A stretch of DNA of 64,000 bases from Flavobacterium plurextorum (GCF_002217395.1 NZ_MUHD01000015.1:1-64000); one strand, 5' to 3'. Counted from the first letter of the stretch, positions 26,089-33,963 are shown. The notes: generated by a model from the letters alone, not told the origin. Made by a program: numbers and translations.

Positions 26089-27021
26089 TTATTTTACGTC
26101 CATTAATTCAACGTCAAAAATCAAAGTTGCGTTTGGCGGAATTACTCCTCCTGCACCTGATGGTCCGTAAGCTAAATCAGAAGGAATTACAAAACGAGCT
26201 TTGTCTCCAACTTGTAATAAAGCAATACCTTCATCCCATCCTTCAATAACTTGACCTTGACCTAATCTAAATTCGATTGGTTTTTTACGTGGGTAAGATG
26301 AATCAAAAACTTTTCCGTTTTCTAAAGATCCTTCGTAGTGAACAGAAACTGTTTTACCTGCTTCTGCTTGTTTACCGTCACCTTTTTGAATCATTTTGTA
26401 ACGTAAACCGCTTTCTGTTTTATCAAAACCTGCTGCTAATTGTTCCATTTTTGCTTCAGATTCTGCTTTTAAAGCTGCTTCACGTTTCAAACGAGCACCT
26501 TTTAAACCAATAAAAGCTTCGATTGCATTCCATTTTTGAGCCTCTTCACCAACTCTAATAATTTCTAAAGTTTCAAGAGCATCACCTTGAGCAACAGCAT
26601 CAACTACATCTTGTCCTTCAACAACATAACCAAAAACACTGTGTTTTCCATCTAACCAAGGAGTTGGAACGTGTGTGATAAAAAACTGAGAACCGTTACT
26701 TCCTGGACCAGAATTTGCCATAGACAAAACTCCTGGACGATCGTGTTTTAAACTAGATACAAATTCATCATCAAATTTATAACCTGGATCTCCAGTTCCA
26801 GTTCCTTTTGGACATCCACCTTGAATCATGAAATCAGGAATTACTCTATGAAAGTTTAATCCGTCATAAAATTTTTGTCCTTGAGGTTTTACTTTATTCT
26901 CCATATTTCCTTCTGCAAGAGCTACAAAATTCCCTACGGTTCCTGGTGTTAAATCGTGTGTAAGTTTTACTAAAATCGAACCTTTACTAGTATTGAATTT
27001 AGCGTATATTCCGTTTTCCAT
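26089..27021 (-). CDS. Dual-family peptidylprolyl isomerase (cyclophilin-FKBP fusion)
   Basis: The cyclophilin domain (residues 1-157) contains [13 protein letters not shown] with catalytic Arg59, [12 protein letters not shown] and [11 protein letters not shown] charged helical linker (about 160-200) leads to an FKBP domain (203-310) with [20 protein letters not shown] and [12 protein letters not shown]. Both halves keep their active-site signatures, so two isomerase activities in one cytoplasmic chain are likely. I recall that this cyclophilin-first order was described for Flavobacterium (CFBP). No signal peptide is present. Confidence 0.95.
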   Translation of the reverse strand: MENGIYAKFNTSKGSILVKLTHDLTPGTVGNFVALAEGNMENKVKPQGQKFYDGLNFHRVIPDFMIQGGCPKGTGTGDPGYKFDDEFVSSLKHDRPGVLSMANSGPGSNGSQFFITHVPTPWLDGKHSVFGYVVEGQDVVDAVAQGDALETLEIIRVGEEAQKWNAIEAFIGLKGARLKREAALKAESEAKMEQLAAGFDKTESGLRYKMIQKGDGKQAEAGKTVSVHYEGSLENGKVFDSSYPRKKPIEFRLGQGQVIEGWDEGIALLQVGDKARFVIPSDLAYGPSGAGGVIPPNATLIFDVELMDVK

Positions 27022-27044
27022 TGTTGTTATTTTTAATTTGACTG

Positions 27045-27052
27045 CAAATTTA
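27045..27052 (-). promoter_or_regulatory. Predicted -7 element of the cyclophilin-FKBP gene
   Basis: The minus strand reads TAAATTTG (TAnnTTTG), 23 nt before the ATG. Confidence 0.5.
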
Positions 27053-27089
27053 CAAATTAATTTTTTATCAATTTGCGCTTTCTATTTTT

Positions 27090-28262
27090 TTAGACCCGAC
27101 GTTTCTGCTTTGATTTATAAGTAAGTCCGTAAACGGCTAATGCTAATAATGACAACACCATACAGCCAATTGCTACGGCATGCCATCCGCCTAATTTCCA
27201 CAACAATAATCCGTATGCAGATCCTGCCGCGGTTCCTAAAAAGCTAAATGACATAAATACGGTATTTAACCTGTTTCTGGCTTCAGGTAATAGAGAATAA
27301 ACTCTCGTTTGGTTTGAAATATGCACTCCTTGAATTCCAATATCAATAAACACAATTCCAATCGCAATTCCGATTACACTTTCAATAGAAAAATAGAAAA
27401 TCAAAAAGCTTATTAAAATCAGTAAACAACCGTAACCAACTGCAATTCTGGAATTTCCTTTGTCTCCAATTTTTCCAACCAAAGGCGCCGCCAATGCTCC
27501 AGAAGCACCAACAATACCAAATAAACCAATTGTTGCGCTATTAAAATGAAATGGTTCACCAGAAAGCAATAAAACCATAGTAGTCCAGAATGCACCAAAC
27601 TGAGCAAAGCTAAAAACATTAATCATCGTAGCTTCACGCAATACAGGCTGTGTTTTTATAAGTGTAAACAAAGATTTTAACAATTCGCCATAAGTACCTT
27701 TAAACTGAGGTTTATTAACCGGAAATTTACTTTGGATCAGGAAAAAGATCAAAAGACAAATTCCCGCTGCAATATAAAACATGGATCTCCAACCTAAAAT
27801 CTGACCAATAAAACCACTTAAAGTCCTAGAGAGAAGAATTCCAACTAAGAGACCGCTCATAATGGTTCCAATTACTTTTCCTCTTTGTTCAGGAGTGCTC
27901 AGCGAGGCTGCCAAAGGCAAAATAAGCTGTGGTACAATTGATGTAATCCCAATTAATAAAGAAGCAATTTGCAGAACCAAAAAGCTTTTGGCTGCAGCAG
28001 CAATAAGCAATGCTATTACAGAGGCAAAAGTGGTTATTAAAATTTGCTTTTTACGTTCTAGTTTATCCCCTAGCGGCACCATAAAAAACAACCCAATAGC
28101 ATAACCTGCCTGAGTTAAATAAGTTATAGTTCCTGCACTGGCTTCTGGAATTTTAAATTCGTTGGCAATTAAAACAATTAAAGGCTGGCAGTAATAAAGA
28201 TTTGCAACGATAAGACCAGTGCAAACTGCCATAAAAAGGACATTCGTTTTAGATAAATTCAT
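27090..28262 (-). CDS. Major facilitator superfamily transporter
   Basis: Twelve hydrophobic segments in 390 aa. The loop between helices 2 and 3 carries PLGDKLERKKQI, the MFS signature G-x-x-x-D-R/K-x-G/E-R-K-K. The N-terminus (CTGLIVANLYYCQPLI) is typical of the YnfM/drug-efflux branch seen in many Bacteroidota. It is an inner-membrane carrier, probably an exporter driven by the proton gradient; the substrate is unknown. The C-terminus is basic (KSKQKRRV). The gene is monocistronic. Confidence 0.92.
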   Translation of the reverse strand: MNLSKTNVLFMAVCTGLIVANLYYCQPLIVLIANEFKIPEASAGTITYLTQAGYAIGLFFMVPLGDKLERKKQILITTFASVIALLIAAAAKSFLVLQIASLLIGITSIVPQLILPLAASLSTPEQRGKVIGTIMSGLLVGILLSRTLSGFIGQILGWRSMFYIAAGICLLIFFLIQSKFPVNKPQFKGTYGELLKSLFTLIKTQPVLREATMINVFSFAQFGAFWTTMVLLLSGEPFHFNSATIGLFGIVGASGALAAPLVGKIGDKGNSRIAVGYGCLLILISFLIFYFSIESVIGIAIGIVFIDIGIQGVHISNQTRVYSLLPEARNRLNTVFMSFSFLGTAAGSAYGLLLWKLGGWHAVAIGCMVLSLLALAVYGLTYKSKQKRRV

Positions 28263-28266
28263 TTTG

Positions 28267-28274
28267 CAAAAATA
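28267..28274 (-). promoter_or_regulatory. Predicted -7 element of the MFS gene
   Basis: The minus strand reads TATTTTTG (TAnnTTTG), only 4 nt before the ATG at 28262, so a leaderless or near-leaderless message is possible. Confidence 0.4.
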
Positions 28275-28377
28275 CTATTCTAATTGGAACCAAAACTTTA
28301 AAAAAAATATAAAATTTCTAAAGTCTCCATTAAAACCAAGCCTTTTTATACCAATTATGCAGTATTTGAAAACTTTT

Positions 28378-28722
28378 TTATTTCATAAAATCTTCGCGCA
28401 TTGGGCTAAAAACATCGGTTAGAAGACCACTTTCTAAGCAAACAACACCATGAACAGCATGAGGCGGAATATAAAAACTATCTCCTTCTTTCAAAGTTTC
28501 TGTTACGCCGCTTATCGTAACATCAAATTTACCGCTTGAAACGTAAGTAACCTGAGAATGATAATGTTCATGCAAAACACCAATTCCTCCTTTTTCAAAA
28601 TGTACATTAACAAGCATAACGCGATCATCAAAAGCTAATATTTTACGTTTGATTCCTTCGCCTACAACTTCCCATTCTATTTCATCTCCTTTAATAAACT
28701 CTTTACTTGTTCCGAAACTCAT
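28378..28722 (-). CDS. Cupin-domain protein (KdgF-like)
   Basis: A single small cupin barrel of 114 aa. Cupin motif 1 is HEHYHSQVTYVSSGKFDV (metal ligands His-X-His plus Glu/Gln), motif 2 is PPHAVHGV. The length and SFYIPPHAVHG pattern resemble KdgF, which helps linearise unsaturated uronates from pectin or alginate, but no polysaccharide-lyase genes are nearby, so the substrate is open. Last gene of a three-gene unit (spacing 12 nt) with the archaemetzincin and TIM-barrel genes. Confidence 0.82.
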   Translation of the reverse strand: MSFGTSKEFIKGDEIEWEVVGEGIKRKILAFDDRVMLVNVHFEKGGIGVLHEHYHSQVTYVSSGKFDVTISGVTETLKEGDSFYIPPHAVHGVVCLESGLLTDVFSPMREDFMK

Positions 28723-28734
28723 ATTATTTAATTT

Positions 28735-29640
28735 TTATTGAATGCTTTTAAGGTCTTTTTTTGTTACCTGTAATCCTTCAGCTAAATTGTTGTCCTTAAA
28801 ATATTTTTCTAATTCTTTTAACCTTTTTACATTATCATACTTAAAACCCGAATATAATTTTCTTTGACAGAGAGAACATAATCTAATAGAATGTCTGTCT
28901 GTTTCTACCATACTATTGGTTCCATTCATGACGCAATTTACTTCAATACAATGATGCAAACCAAACATATGTCCAATCTCATGCGAACAAATTTTCAGCA
29001 ATCGATCTAAACATAAATTAAAATCAGCTTCTTTCTGCATTCTGTAAATAGAACTTACTGCAATTTTATCTCTGTAAGATGCCAGCCCAAAAACATAATT
29101 CCATTCTGGTTTTGGATACAAATCCTTTTCAGTTATTGCCATTAATGCAATTCTTTTATCAGGACTTTCTTCTTTTAAAACATCTGTCAAAATATATCCT
29201 GCTAAAAATTGTTCTTGTCCAACATCTCCAATTCGTCTGGCATGATTTGGAATAATATCATTTGAAGCATTTTCTAAAACCTTGGTTTCAAGCTGAAAGA
29301 ATATTTGCAAATATTGACGAACCAATTCAATCTGTTTTAATTGTGAAGAATTAAATTGTCCAATTGGTTTCAAATAGATAATATCTTCTTCTTTTGTTGG
29401 GACAACATGTTTAGTCCGAACAAATTGCTCAAAACTTTGCCCTTTCTCTTTATGAGAAAACAACCAATCGCCAAAAACTGGTTCCCCAAGCTTAACATCA
29501 TTAACTTTAATATCTAAAAAATAAGGTTGAGGAGGTAAAATTTGCTGCGAATTTAACTGTGCTTTTGAATTATTTTCTTCTTTCTTATTTGAATGACAAG
29601 AACAAAAAAATACAAACACCAACAAAACAAGTTTCTTCAT
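28735..29640 (-). CDS. Archaemetzincin-type zinc metalloprotease, lipoprotein
   Basis: The catalytic motif is complete: His220-Glu221-x-x-His224-x-x-Gly227-x-x-His230, immediately followed by Cys231, Cys236, Met238 and a CSLC pair (Cys255, Cys258), the archaemetzincin signature with its second zinc site. The N-terminal signal ends in FFCSC, compatible with lipidation at Cys15, so the enzyme should be extracytoplasmic. Family substrates are poorly known. It is the middle gene of a three-gene unit (14 nt after the TIM-barrel gene, 12 nt before the cupin). Confidence 0.92.
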   Translation of the reverse strand: MKKLVLLVFVFFCSCHSNKKEENNSKAQLNSQQILPPQPYFLDIKVNDVKLGEPVFGDWLFSHKEKGQSFEQFVRTKHVVPTKEEDIIYLKPIGQFNSSQLKQIELVRQYLQIFFQLETKVLENASNDIIPNHARRIGDVGQEQFLAGYILTDVLKEESPDKRIALMAITEKDLYPKPEWNYVFGLASYRDKIAVSSIYRMQKEADFNLCLDRLLKICSHEIGHMFGLHHCIEVNCVMNGTNSMVETDRHSIRLCSLCQRKLYSGFKYDNVKRLKELEKYFKDNNLAEGLQVTKKDLKSIQ

Positions 29641-29654
29641 AAATTACTACTTAT

Positions 29655-30530
29655 TCAGATTAAGTTTTTTGAAATGAAATCATAACTGGTTTTAATCGAA
29701 TCAATAGCATTTGGAATATAATTGTTCTCCTGCTCCACAAAAAAACACATCATTCCTGATATTTTTCGCTGCTTGAAAAAAGATTTAAAATCAATAGATC
29801 CAGAGCCTATTTCAGAATTCAAGCTCTGGTTTTCTTTATCCATATCTTTTACATGCCACATTTTAAATCGCCACGGATTTGCAGCAAACAATTCAAGAGG
29901 ATTGTTGCCTGAACGAACAACCCAGTATAAATCTAACTCAAAAAACACTAAATCTTTCTCTGTTTCTTTTAACAAAATCTCATAACCTGTAGTGCCGTTT
30001 TCTAATTTTTGAAACTCAAAATCGTGATTATGATAGGCAAATTTCAATCCTTCGTCTTTACACATTTTGGCAGCTTCATTCAAACGTACAGCAATCTTTT
30101 TATAATCTTCACTATTTTTTCTATACGCTTCATCAATCCATGGAACAGTTAAAAAATCGCTTTTTAAAGTTTTTGCCGCTTTTATAGCAGCAATCAATTC
30201 TTCTTTATTTCCATCATAGAGAAAACTCCCTAAATTATAATGTCCGCTTACGACTTTCAAATCATTTTCATCCAAAATCTTTTTAAATTCTGAAGGCGAC
30301 AATCCCCAAAACTGATCTTTGATTGAAAATCCGTAAGTTTCTACAATTGAATAACCTGAATCTGATATTTTCTTTAAAGTCGATTTTACGTCTTTTGGAA
30401 GTTCCTCTCGCAATGTATATAATTGCAAGCCTATTTCTTTTTTCTCCATGCTAAATGCTAATGACGGCAAAGCCAAAACTGCGGCTCCTGCCAAACTGCT
30501 GTTTATTATAAATTTTCTTCTTGTTACCAT
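29655..30530 (-). CDS. Tat-exported sugar phosphate isomerase/epimerase-like TIM barrel
   Basis: The N-terminus MVTRRKFIINSS has a twin-arginine motif and a hydrophobic core ending in LAFS, so export in a folded state is likely. The body is an AP-endonuclease-2-type TIM barrel: GLQLYTLRE, ETYGF, AYHNHDFEF, ELDLYWV and HVKDMD supply the usual metal ligands. Relatives act as sugar isomerases/epimerases; the true substrate is unknown. First gene of the three-gene unit with the archaemetzincin and the cupin. Confidence 0.88.
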   Translation of the reverse strand: MVTRRKFIINSSLAGAAVLALPSLAFSMEKKEIGLQLYTLREELPKDVKSTLKKISDSGYSIVETYGFSIKDQFWGLSPSEFKKILDENDLKVVSGHYNLGSFLYDGNKEELIAAIKAAKTLKSDFLTVPWIDEAYRKNSEDYKKIAVRLNEAAKMCKDEGLKFAYHNHDFEFQKLENGTTGYEILLKETEKDLVFFELDLYWVVRSGNNPLELFAANPWRFKMWHVKDMDKENQSLNSEIGSGSIDFKSFFKQRKISGMMCFFVEQENNYIPNAIDSIKTSYDFISKNLI

Positions 30531-30556
30531 CTTTACAAAAAAAGTAAAACTTAAAA

Positions 30557-30640
30557 TTATACAAACTGATTTTCAAAATCACGAATAAAACTATGAAGAG
30601 CAATCGCAGTCTCTTTGTACATAATTTCCTCTTGTCTCAT
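30557..30640 (-). CDS. Possible 27-aa small ORF or gene remnant
   Basis: On the minus strand an ATG at 30640 opens 27 codons (MRQEEIMYKETAIALHSFIR and on), ending TAA at 30557, directly after the NTF2-like gene (17 nt spacing from its stop). Composition looks protein-like (amphipathic helix), and an in-frame TAG closes it upstream at 30646. It could be a real small protein, a gene remnant, or chance. Confidence 0.2.
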   Translation of the reverse strand: MRQEEIMYKETAIALHSFIRDFENQFV

Positions 30641-30660
30641 AAATTTTTCATTACGCTATT

Positions 30661-31122
30661 TTACTTTGAATCTTCTTCTTCAAAGTTATCGAAATAAGTA
30701 AAATCTTTTGTAATCATTCCATTTTCGATTGTAAAAATAGTACAGATAGGCAGTTCAAATTTTGAATTATCCGGCGCAGTACCACTTGAAATAAATTCAA
30801 CAATTATATGTTTCTCTCCTGACGGATATATTTGCACAATACTGTCTTTTAAATCTGGAAAAACTTCATTTAAACCTGCATATTTCTCCTCGATTTGTTT
30901 CCGAGTCTGCTTTACAATTCCCTGCCCTAATGAAGGATCCTTAAAATCGGCTGTTTCAGTATACATTTCAGCCATTTTTTTCCAATTATGACTATTGAAA
31001 TATTCAAAATATTGCTTTACTACTTTTTCGTTTTTTGTGGTATCCATTGTTTTTGACTGGTTTTGGTTATTACAAGAAGCAAGTACAAAAATTGCAGCTA
31101 GTATTGTTATTCCTTTTTTCAT
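30661..31122 (-). CDS. NTF2-like/SnoaL-like lipoprotein
   Basis: The lipoprotein signal ends in VLASC (Cys17). The remaining part is an NTF2-like cone: VKQYFEYFNSHNWKKMAEMYTETADFKDPSLG is typical of the SnoaL-like polyketide-cyclase/nuclear-transport-factor-2 group. No catalytic residues can be assigned, and such proteins may bind small molecules in the envelope. At 153 aa it is complete. The stop is followed closely by a possible 27-aa ORF. Confidence 0.8.
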   Translation of the reverse strand: MKKGITILAAIFVLASCNNQNQSKTMDTTKNEKVVKQYFEYFNSHNWKKMAEMYTETADFKDPSLGQGIVKQTRKQIEEKYAGLNEVFPDLKDSIVQIYPSGEKHIIVEFISSGTAPDNSKFELPICTIFTIENGMITKDFTYFDNFEEEDSK

Positions 31123-31251
31123 CTGTTATTGTTTTTTAAGCTTTAATAAAAGTAATTAAATTTAACAATAATTCACTTAAAGAAACAACAAAAAACAATC
31201 TTATCTTATTGATTGTAAATAACTAAACAAAAAAAAGATCAGCCATTAAAG

Positions 31252-31578
31252 TTAATCCGCAATAACTATTTGCTGCGGTGGATAATTCTGCTTTTCGTTT
31301 TTATACGAATACACTTTTCCTTCAAAATCAATGTATATATAGGTATAATTCCAATAACTTGGCCCGGCAATTCTTTGCTTAGCATTGTTAGAGTTTTTAT
31401 AAACTTGATCTGCATAAACCAATATCTGTCCTTGAGCGTTGTTAATAGTCCGAATAGGAAATCCCCAGCTTTTAATAAGATTGTGTCTCGTTTTGCCAGT
31501 CAAACCATCTAATGTATTTTTTGAGCTTGAGCAAGAAGTTAAAATTACAATTATAAGTAACAATGTGATTTTTTTCAT
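31252..31578 (-). CDS. Small lipoprotein, hypothetical
   Basis: The lipoprotein signal ends in ILTSC (Cys16). The mature protein of about 92 residues contains LTGKTRHNLIKSWGFPIRTI and YTYIYIDFEGKVYSYK, a pattern resembling small BamE/SmpA-like lipoproteins in which a helix-loop precedes three strands. That similarity is weak and inferential. It stands alone with about 230 nt of AT-rich sequence before trmD, which is divergent. Confidence 0.7.
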   Translation of the reverse strand: MKKITLLLIIVILTSCSSSKNTLDGLTGKTRHNLIKSWGFPIRTINNAQGQILVYADQVYKNSNNAKQRIAGPSYWNYTYIYIDFEGKVYSYKNEKQNYPPQQIVIAD

Positions 31579-31774
31579 GTTTATTTATTTTGTCTTATTG
31601 CTATAGGTACATCATTTTAAAAGTAGGCTTTAATCCAAAAAAATAAATAAACCTAAGATCATCAATTGATTAAATAAACATTAACTCGTACGGTTCTTAA
31701 TGGTCAAATATTTCAATTTAACAGGTATAAATGTTTCAGATATTAAATCATTAAAACTTCAAATATTAACTTTG

Positions 31775-31782
31775 TATCTTTG
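31775..31782 (+). promoter_or_regulatory. Predicted -7 element of trmD
   Basis: TATCTTTG (TAnnTTTG), 23 nt before the ATG at 31806. Confidence 0.6.
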
Positions 31783-31805
31783 CAGCAAACTTTTGAAGAA
31801 AAACA

Positions 31806-32480
31806 ATGCGAATTGACATTATAACGATTTTGCCGGAATTATTAAGAAGCCCGTTTGAGGCATCGATTATGAAACGTGCTATTGATAAGGGTTTAGTAGA
31901 AGTGCACTTTCATAATTTACGTGACTATACAACCAATAAACAAAAAAGTGTTGATGATTACCCTTTTGGCGGAGGCGCTGGAATGGTAATGACTGTACAG
32001 CCAATCGATGATTGCATCACGCACTTAAAAAGTGAACGTGAATACGATGAAATCATTTATATGTCGCCTGACGGTGAAACGTTAAACCAGAAAATGGCCA
32101 ACAAAATGTCTATGTATGAAAATATTATCATTTTATGCGGACATTATAAAGGTGTTGATCAGCGTGTAAGAGATCATTTTATTACTAAAGAAATTTCTAT
32201 TGGTGATTATGTTTTATCTGGCGGTGAATTAGGCGCTTTGGTTTTATCTGATGCATTAATTCGATTAATTCCAGGAGTTTTGAGTGATGAAACCTCAGCG
32301 TTGACAGACAGCTTTCAGGACAATTTACTTTCAGGACCTATATATACAAGACCTGCTGATTATAAAGGATGGAAAGTTCCAGAAGTTTTAACGAGCGGAC
32401 ACTTTGCTAAAATTGATAAATGGCGCGAAGATATGGCTTACGAACATACTAAAAACAGAAGACCTGATTTACTGGAATAG
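31806..32480 (+). CDS. trmD: tRNA (guanine-N1-)-methyltransferase
   Basis: A SPOUT-class enzyme that methylates G37 of tRNAs with the anticodon-adjacent GG context and prevents frameshifting. The trefoil-knot signatures [22 protein letters not shown] and [11 protein letters not shown] are all present. At 224 aa it has normal length. In many bacteria trmD is next to rplS; here rplS follows after about 200 nt with its own promoter, so the two may be separately controlled. Confidence 0.97.
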   Translation: MRIDIITILPELLRSPFEASIMKRAIDKGLVEVHFHNLRDYTTNKQKSVDDYPFGGGAGMVMTVQPIDDCITHLKSEREYDEIIYMSPDGETLNQKMANKMSMYENIIILCGHYKGVDQRVRDHFITKEISIGDYVLSGGELGALVLSDALIRLIPGVLSDETSALTDSFQDNLLSGPIYTRPADYKGWKVPEVLTSGHFAKIDKWREDMAYEHTKNRRPDLLE

Positions 32481-32596
32481 TCTTAAAATACGCAAGTCAG
32501 CATATTCATTTTTAGAACATTACAGCTTTACAGACTTCAACTTTATATCTTAAAAAATAATTCACAATTTATAATTCATAATTTATAATTATTTTC

Positions 32597-32604
32597 TACA
32601 TTTG
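32597..32604 (+). promoter_or_regulatory. Predicted -7 element of rplS
   Basis: TACATTTG (TAnnTTTG), 73 nt before the rplS ATG, leaving a leader of about 65 nt. Confidence 0.6.
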
Positions 32605-32610
32605 CACCCG

Positions 32611-32660
32611 AATTGGACTAACCTCTGGCGAGATCCGTGAATGTTACTCTAAATAAAACT
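32611..32660 (+). promoter_or_regulatory. Candidate ribosomal-protein leader of rplS
   Basis: Between the promoter and rplS lies a G+C-richer block in AT-rich surroundings. GGA (32615-32617) can pair with TCC (32634-32636), enclosing CTC-TGGC-GAG (32623-32632). Ribosomal-protein genes often carry such autoregulatory leaders, and L19 leaders are known from other bacteria. Whether L19 binds here is inference. Confidence 0.4.
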
Positions 32661-32677
32661 ATAATAATAAAATTATC

Positions 32678-33028
32678 ATGGCAGATTTATTAAAATTCGT
32701 TCAAGACGAATTCGTTGCTAGAAAAGATTTCCCTGTATTTGGAGCTGGAGATACTATTACAGTATTCTACGAAATTAAAGAGGGTGAAAAAACAAGAACT
32801 CAGTTTTTTAAAGGAGTTGTTATTCAAAGAAGAGGTTCTGGTAACACAGAAACTTTCACGATTCGTAAAATGTCTGGAGCTATTGGAGTTGAGCGTATCT
32901 TCCCAGTAAACTTACCAGCTTTACAAAAAATCGAAATCAACAAAAAAGGTTCTGTTCGTAGAGCTAGAATTTTCTACTTCAGACAACTTACTGGTAAAAA
33001 AGCTAAGATTAAAGATAAAAGAAGATAA
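32678..33028 (+). CDS. rplS: 50S ribosomal protein L19
   Basis: Full-length L19 (116 aa): FPVFGAGDTITVFYEIKEG, KTRTQFFKGVVIQRRGSG, TFTIRKMS and GVERIFPVNLP are the family signature, with a basic C-terminus (KKAKIKDKRR). It lies at the 30S-50S interface and contributes to intersubunit bridges. Transcribed from its own promoter with a structured leader, and ended by a strong terminator. Confidence 0.98.
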   Translation: MADLLKFVQDEFVARKDFPVFGAGDTITVFYEIKEGEKTRTQFFKGVVIQRRGSGNTETFTIRKMSGAIGVERIFPVNLPALQKIEINKKGSVRRARIFYFRQLTGKKAKIKDKRR

Positions 33029-33050
33029 TCATTTATCTAATTGTTATAAA

Positions 33051-33088
33051 AAACTCGTTTCATATCATTTGAAACGAGTTTTTTTTTG
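33051..33088 (+). terminator. Terminator of rplS
   Basis: Perfect 12-bp stem (33051-33062, 33070-33081), 7-nt loop, followed by T-run. Confidence 0.9.
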
Positions 33089-33115
33089 CGTCCAATTTTT
33101 AAAATACCATAATCT

Positions 33116-33225
33116 TTTTCAGGAGCTAATCCCGCTCCCGAAGCCTCGGGATGTTTCAATCTTTTGCCTTATAAAGAAAAAAGCAAAAGGATTTCCATTT
33201 CTATCGGGGCTAGGGCAATAATTTT
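33116..33225. repeat. Structured intergenic repeat with two hairpins
   Basis: CCCGA/TCGGG (33137-33141, 33146-33150) and CTTTTGC/GCAAAAG (33161-33167, 33183-33189) form two small hairpins, followed by a TCGGGGCTAGGGCA tail. I recall this kind of element as recurring between genes in Flavobacterium genomes, but cannot verify copy number here. Confidence 0.5.
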
Positions 33226-33249
33226 CATAACAATATTTTCTTTTAGTTT

Positions 33250-33278
33250 GTCATTTCGACGAAGGAGAAATCTTCGCA
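33250..33278. repeat. Single GTCATTTCG-type repeat arm
   Basis: GTCATTTCGACGAAGGAG followed by AAATCTTCGC, related to the arms at 17545, 33361 and 33675 but without a facing partner nearby. It probably is a truncated copy. Confidence 0.6.
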
Positions 33279-33335
33279 AGTAGCGCGACAAAAATTGGCG
33301 ACAATATTGAAATTCGCTTTGCGAAAAAACAGATT

Positions 33336-33515
33336 AAAACGGATTTTATCAGCTTAATCTTGTCATTTCGCGCGAAGGGAGAAATCACACTAGAAACTCC
33401 GTTCCTAAAATCGTAAATCTTTGTCGAATCCCGCGTGTGATTTCTCCTTCGTCGAAATGACAAGATTGTGAAAATAATTGTGCTTAATAAACAAAAAGTT
33501 CTTATTCTACGGTTT
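33336..33515. repeat. Palindromic repeat copy A (about 180 bp)
   Basis: Near-perfect inverted arms at 33361-33390 and 33434-33462 surround a core that is identical to copy B at 33648-33830. The left arm carries GCGCGAAGGG, the right arm (read on the other strand) GACGAAGG. Flanks on both sides are also shared with copy B. Short open frames over it are artefacts. Confidence 0.8.
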
Positions 33516-33550
33516 AAGTCAATGTCATTAAGTTAATCTTTTGGAAAATA

Positions 33551-33659
33551 AAATCCGTTTTTATCTGCGTTTTACGAAGTAAATCTGTTTTATCCGCGTC
33601 AAAATTAGACGCTGATTATACTGATTCGCTAAAGCGAAAACGCTGATAAAAACGGATTT
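33551..33659. repeat. Long imperfect hairpin repeat
   Basis: AAATCCGTTTTTATC (33551-33565) is exactly complementary to GATAAAAACGGATTT (33645-33659), and GCGTC/GACGC (33596-33600, 33608-33612) forms the apex. Interior segments also pair in part. Its end overlaps the start of repeat copy B. Confidence 0.65.
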
Positions 33660-33830
33660 TATCAGCTTAATCTTGTCATTTCGACGAAGGAGGAAATCAC
33701 ACCAGAAACTCCGTTCCTAAAATCGTAAATCTTTGTCGAATCCCGCGTGTGATTTCTCCCTTCGCGCGAAATGACAAGATTGTGAAAATAATTGCGCTTA
33801 ATAAACAAAAAGTTCTTAATTCTACGGTTT
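33648..33830. repeat. Palindromic repeat copy B (about 183 bp)
   Basis: Second copy of the 33336 element. The core and flanks keep the same orientation, but the outer arms are exchanged: here the left arm (33674-33702) has GACGAAGGAG and the right arm (33747-33776), read on the other strand, GCGCGAAGGG. Direct-repeat distance to copy A is about 312 bp. Confidence 0.8.
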
Positions 33831-33930
33831 GCGTGAGGGATAGAAGTGGAAAGCCCACAGCCTGACGAAGGAAGTGCGAGGACTTGAAACGGATAGCCCG
33901 GTTCGCCTTTTTCGGCGAACGCGCCCAAAA
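33831..33930. repeat. G+C-rich structured intergenic element
   Basis: A compact G+C-rich block in AT-rich surroundings, containing GGAAAGCCCACAGCCTGACG and GCGAGGACTTG, closed by a perfect hairpin GTTCGCC/GGCGAAC (33901-33907, 33914-33920). I recall similar blocks in several Flavobacterium intergenic regions. It may be a transcribed structured RNA or a mobile palindromic unit. Open frames across it are not credible genes. Confidence 0.5.
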
Positions 33931-33936
33931 TAAAAA

Positions 33937-33963
33937 AAACCGATACTCATAAAGCATCGGTTT
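33937..33963 (-). terminator. Terminator of the XRE regulator gene
   Basis: Stem AAACCGAT/ATCGGTTT (33937-33944, 33956-33963). On the minus strand it is followed by a T8 tract, 24 nt past the stop. Confidence 0.82.

Noticed and set aside
33251-33463. Open frame of 70 codons on the minus strand (MSFRRRRNHTRDS...)
   Set aside because: It lies wholly inside the palindromic repeats and its sequence is a translation of the repeat arms. The same happens at 33662-33957.
33831-33930. tRNA or rRNA fragment
   Set aside because: The G+C-rich block has no cloverleaf, anticodon arm or T-loop motif; no tRNA was found elsewhere in the window.
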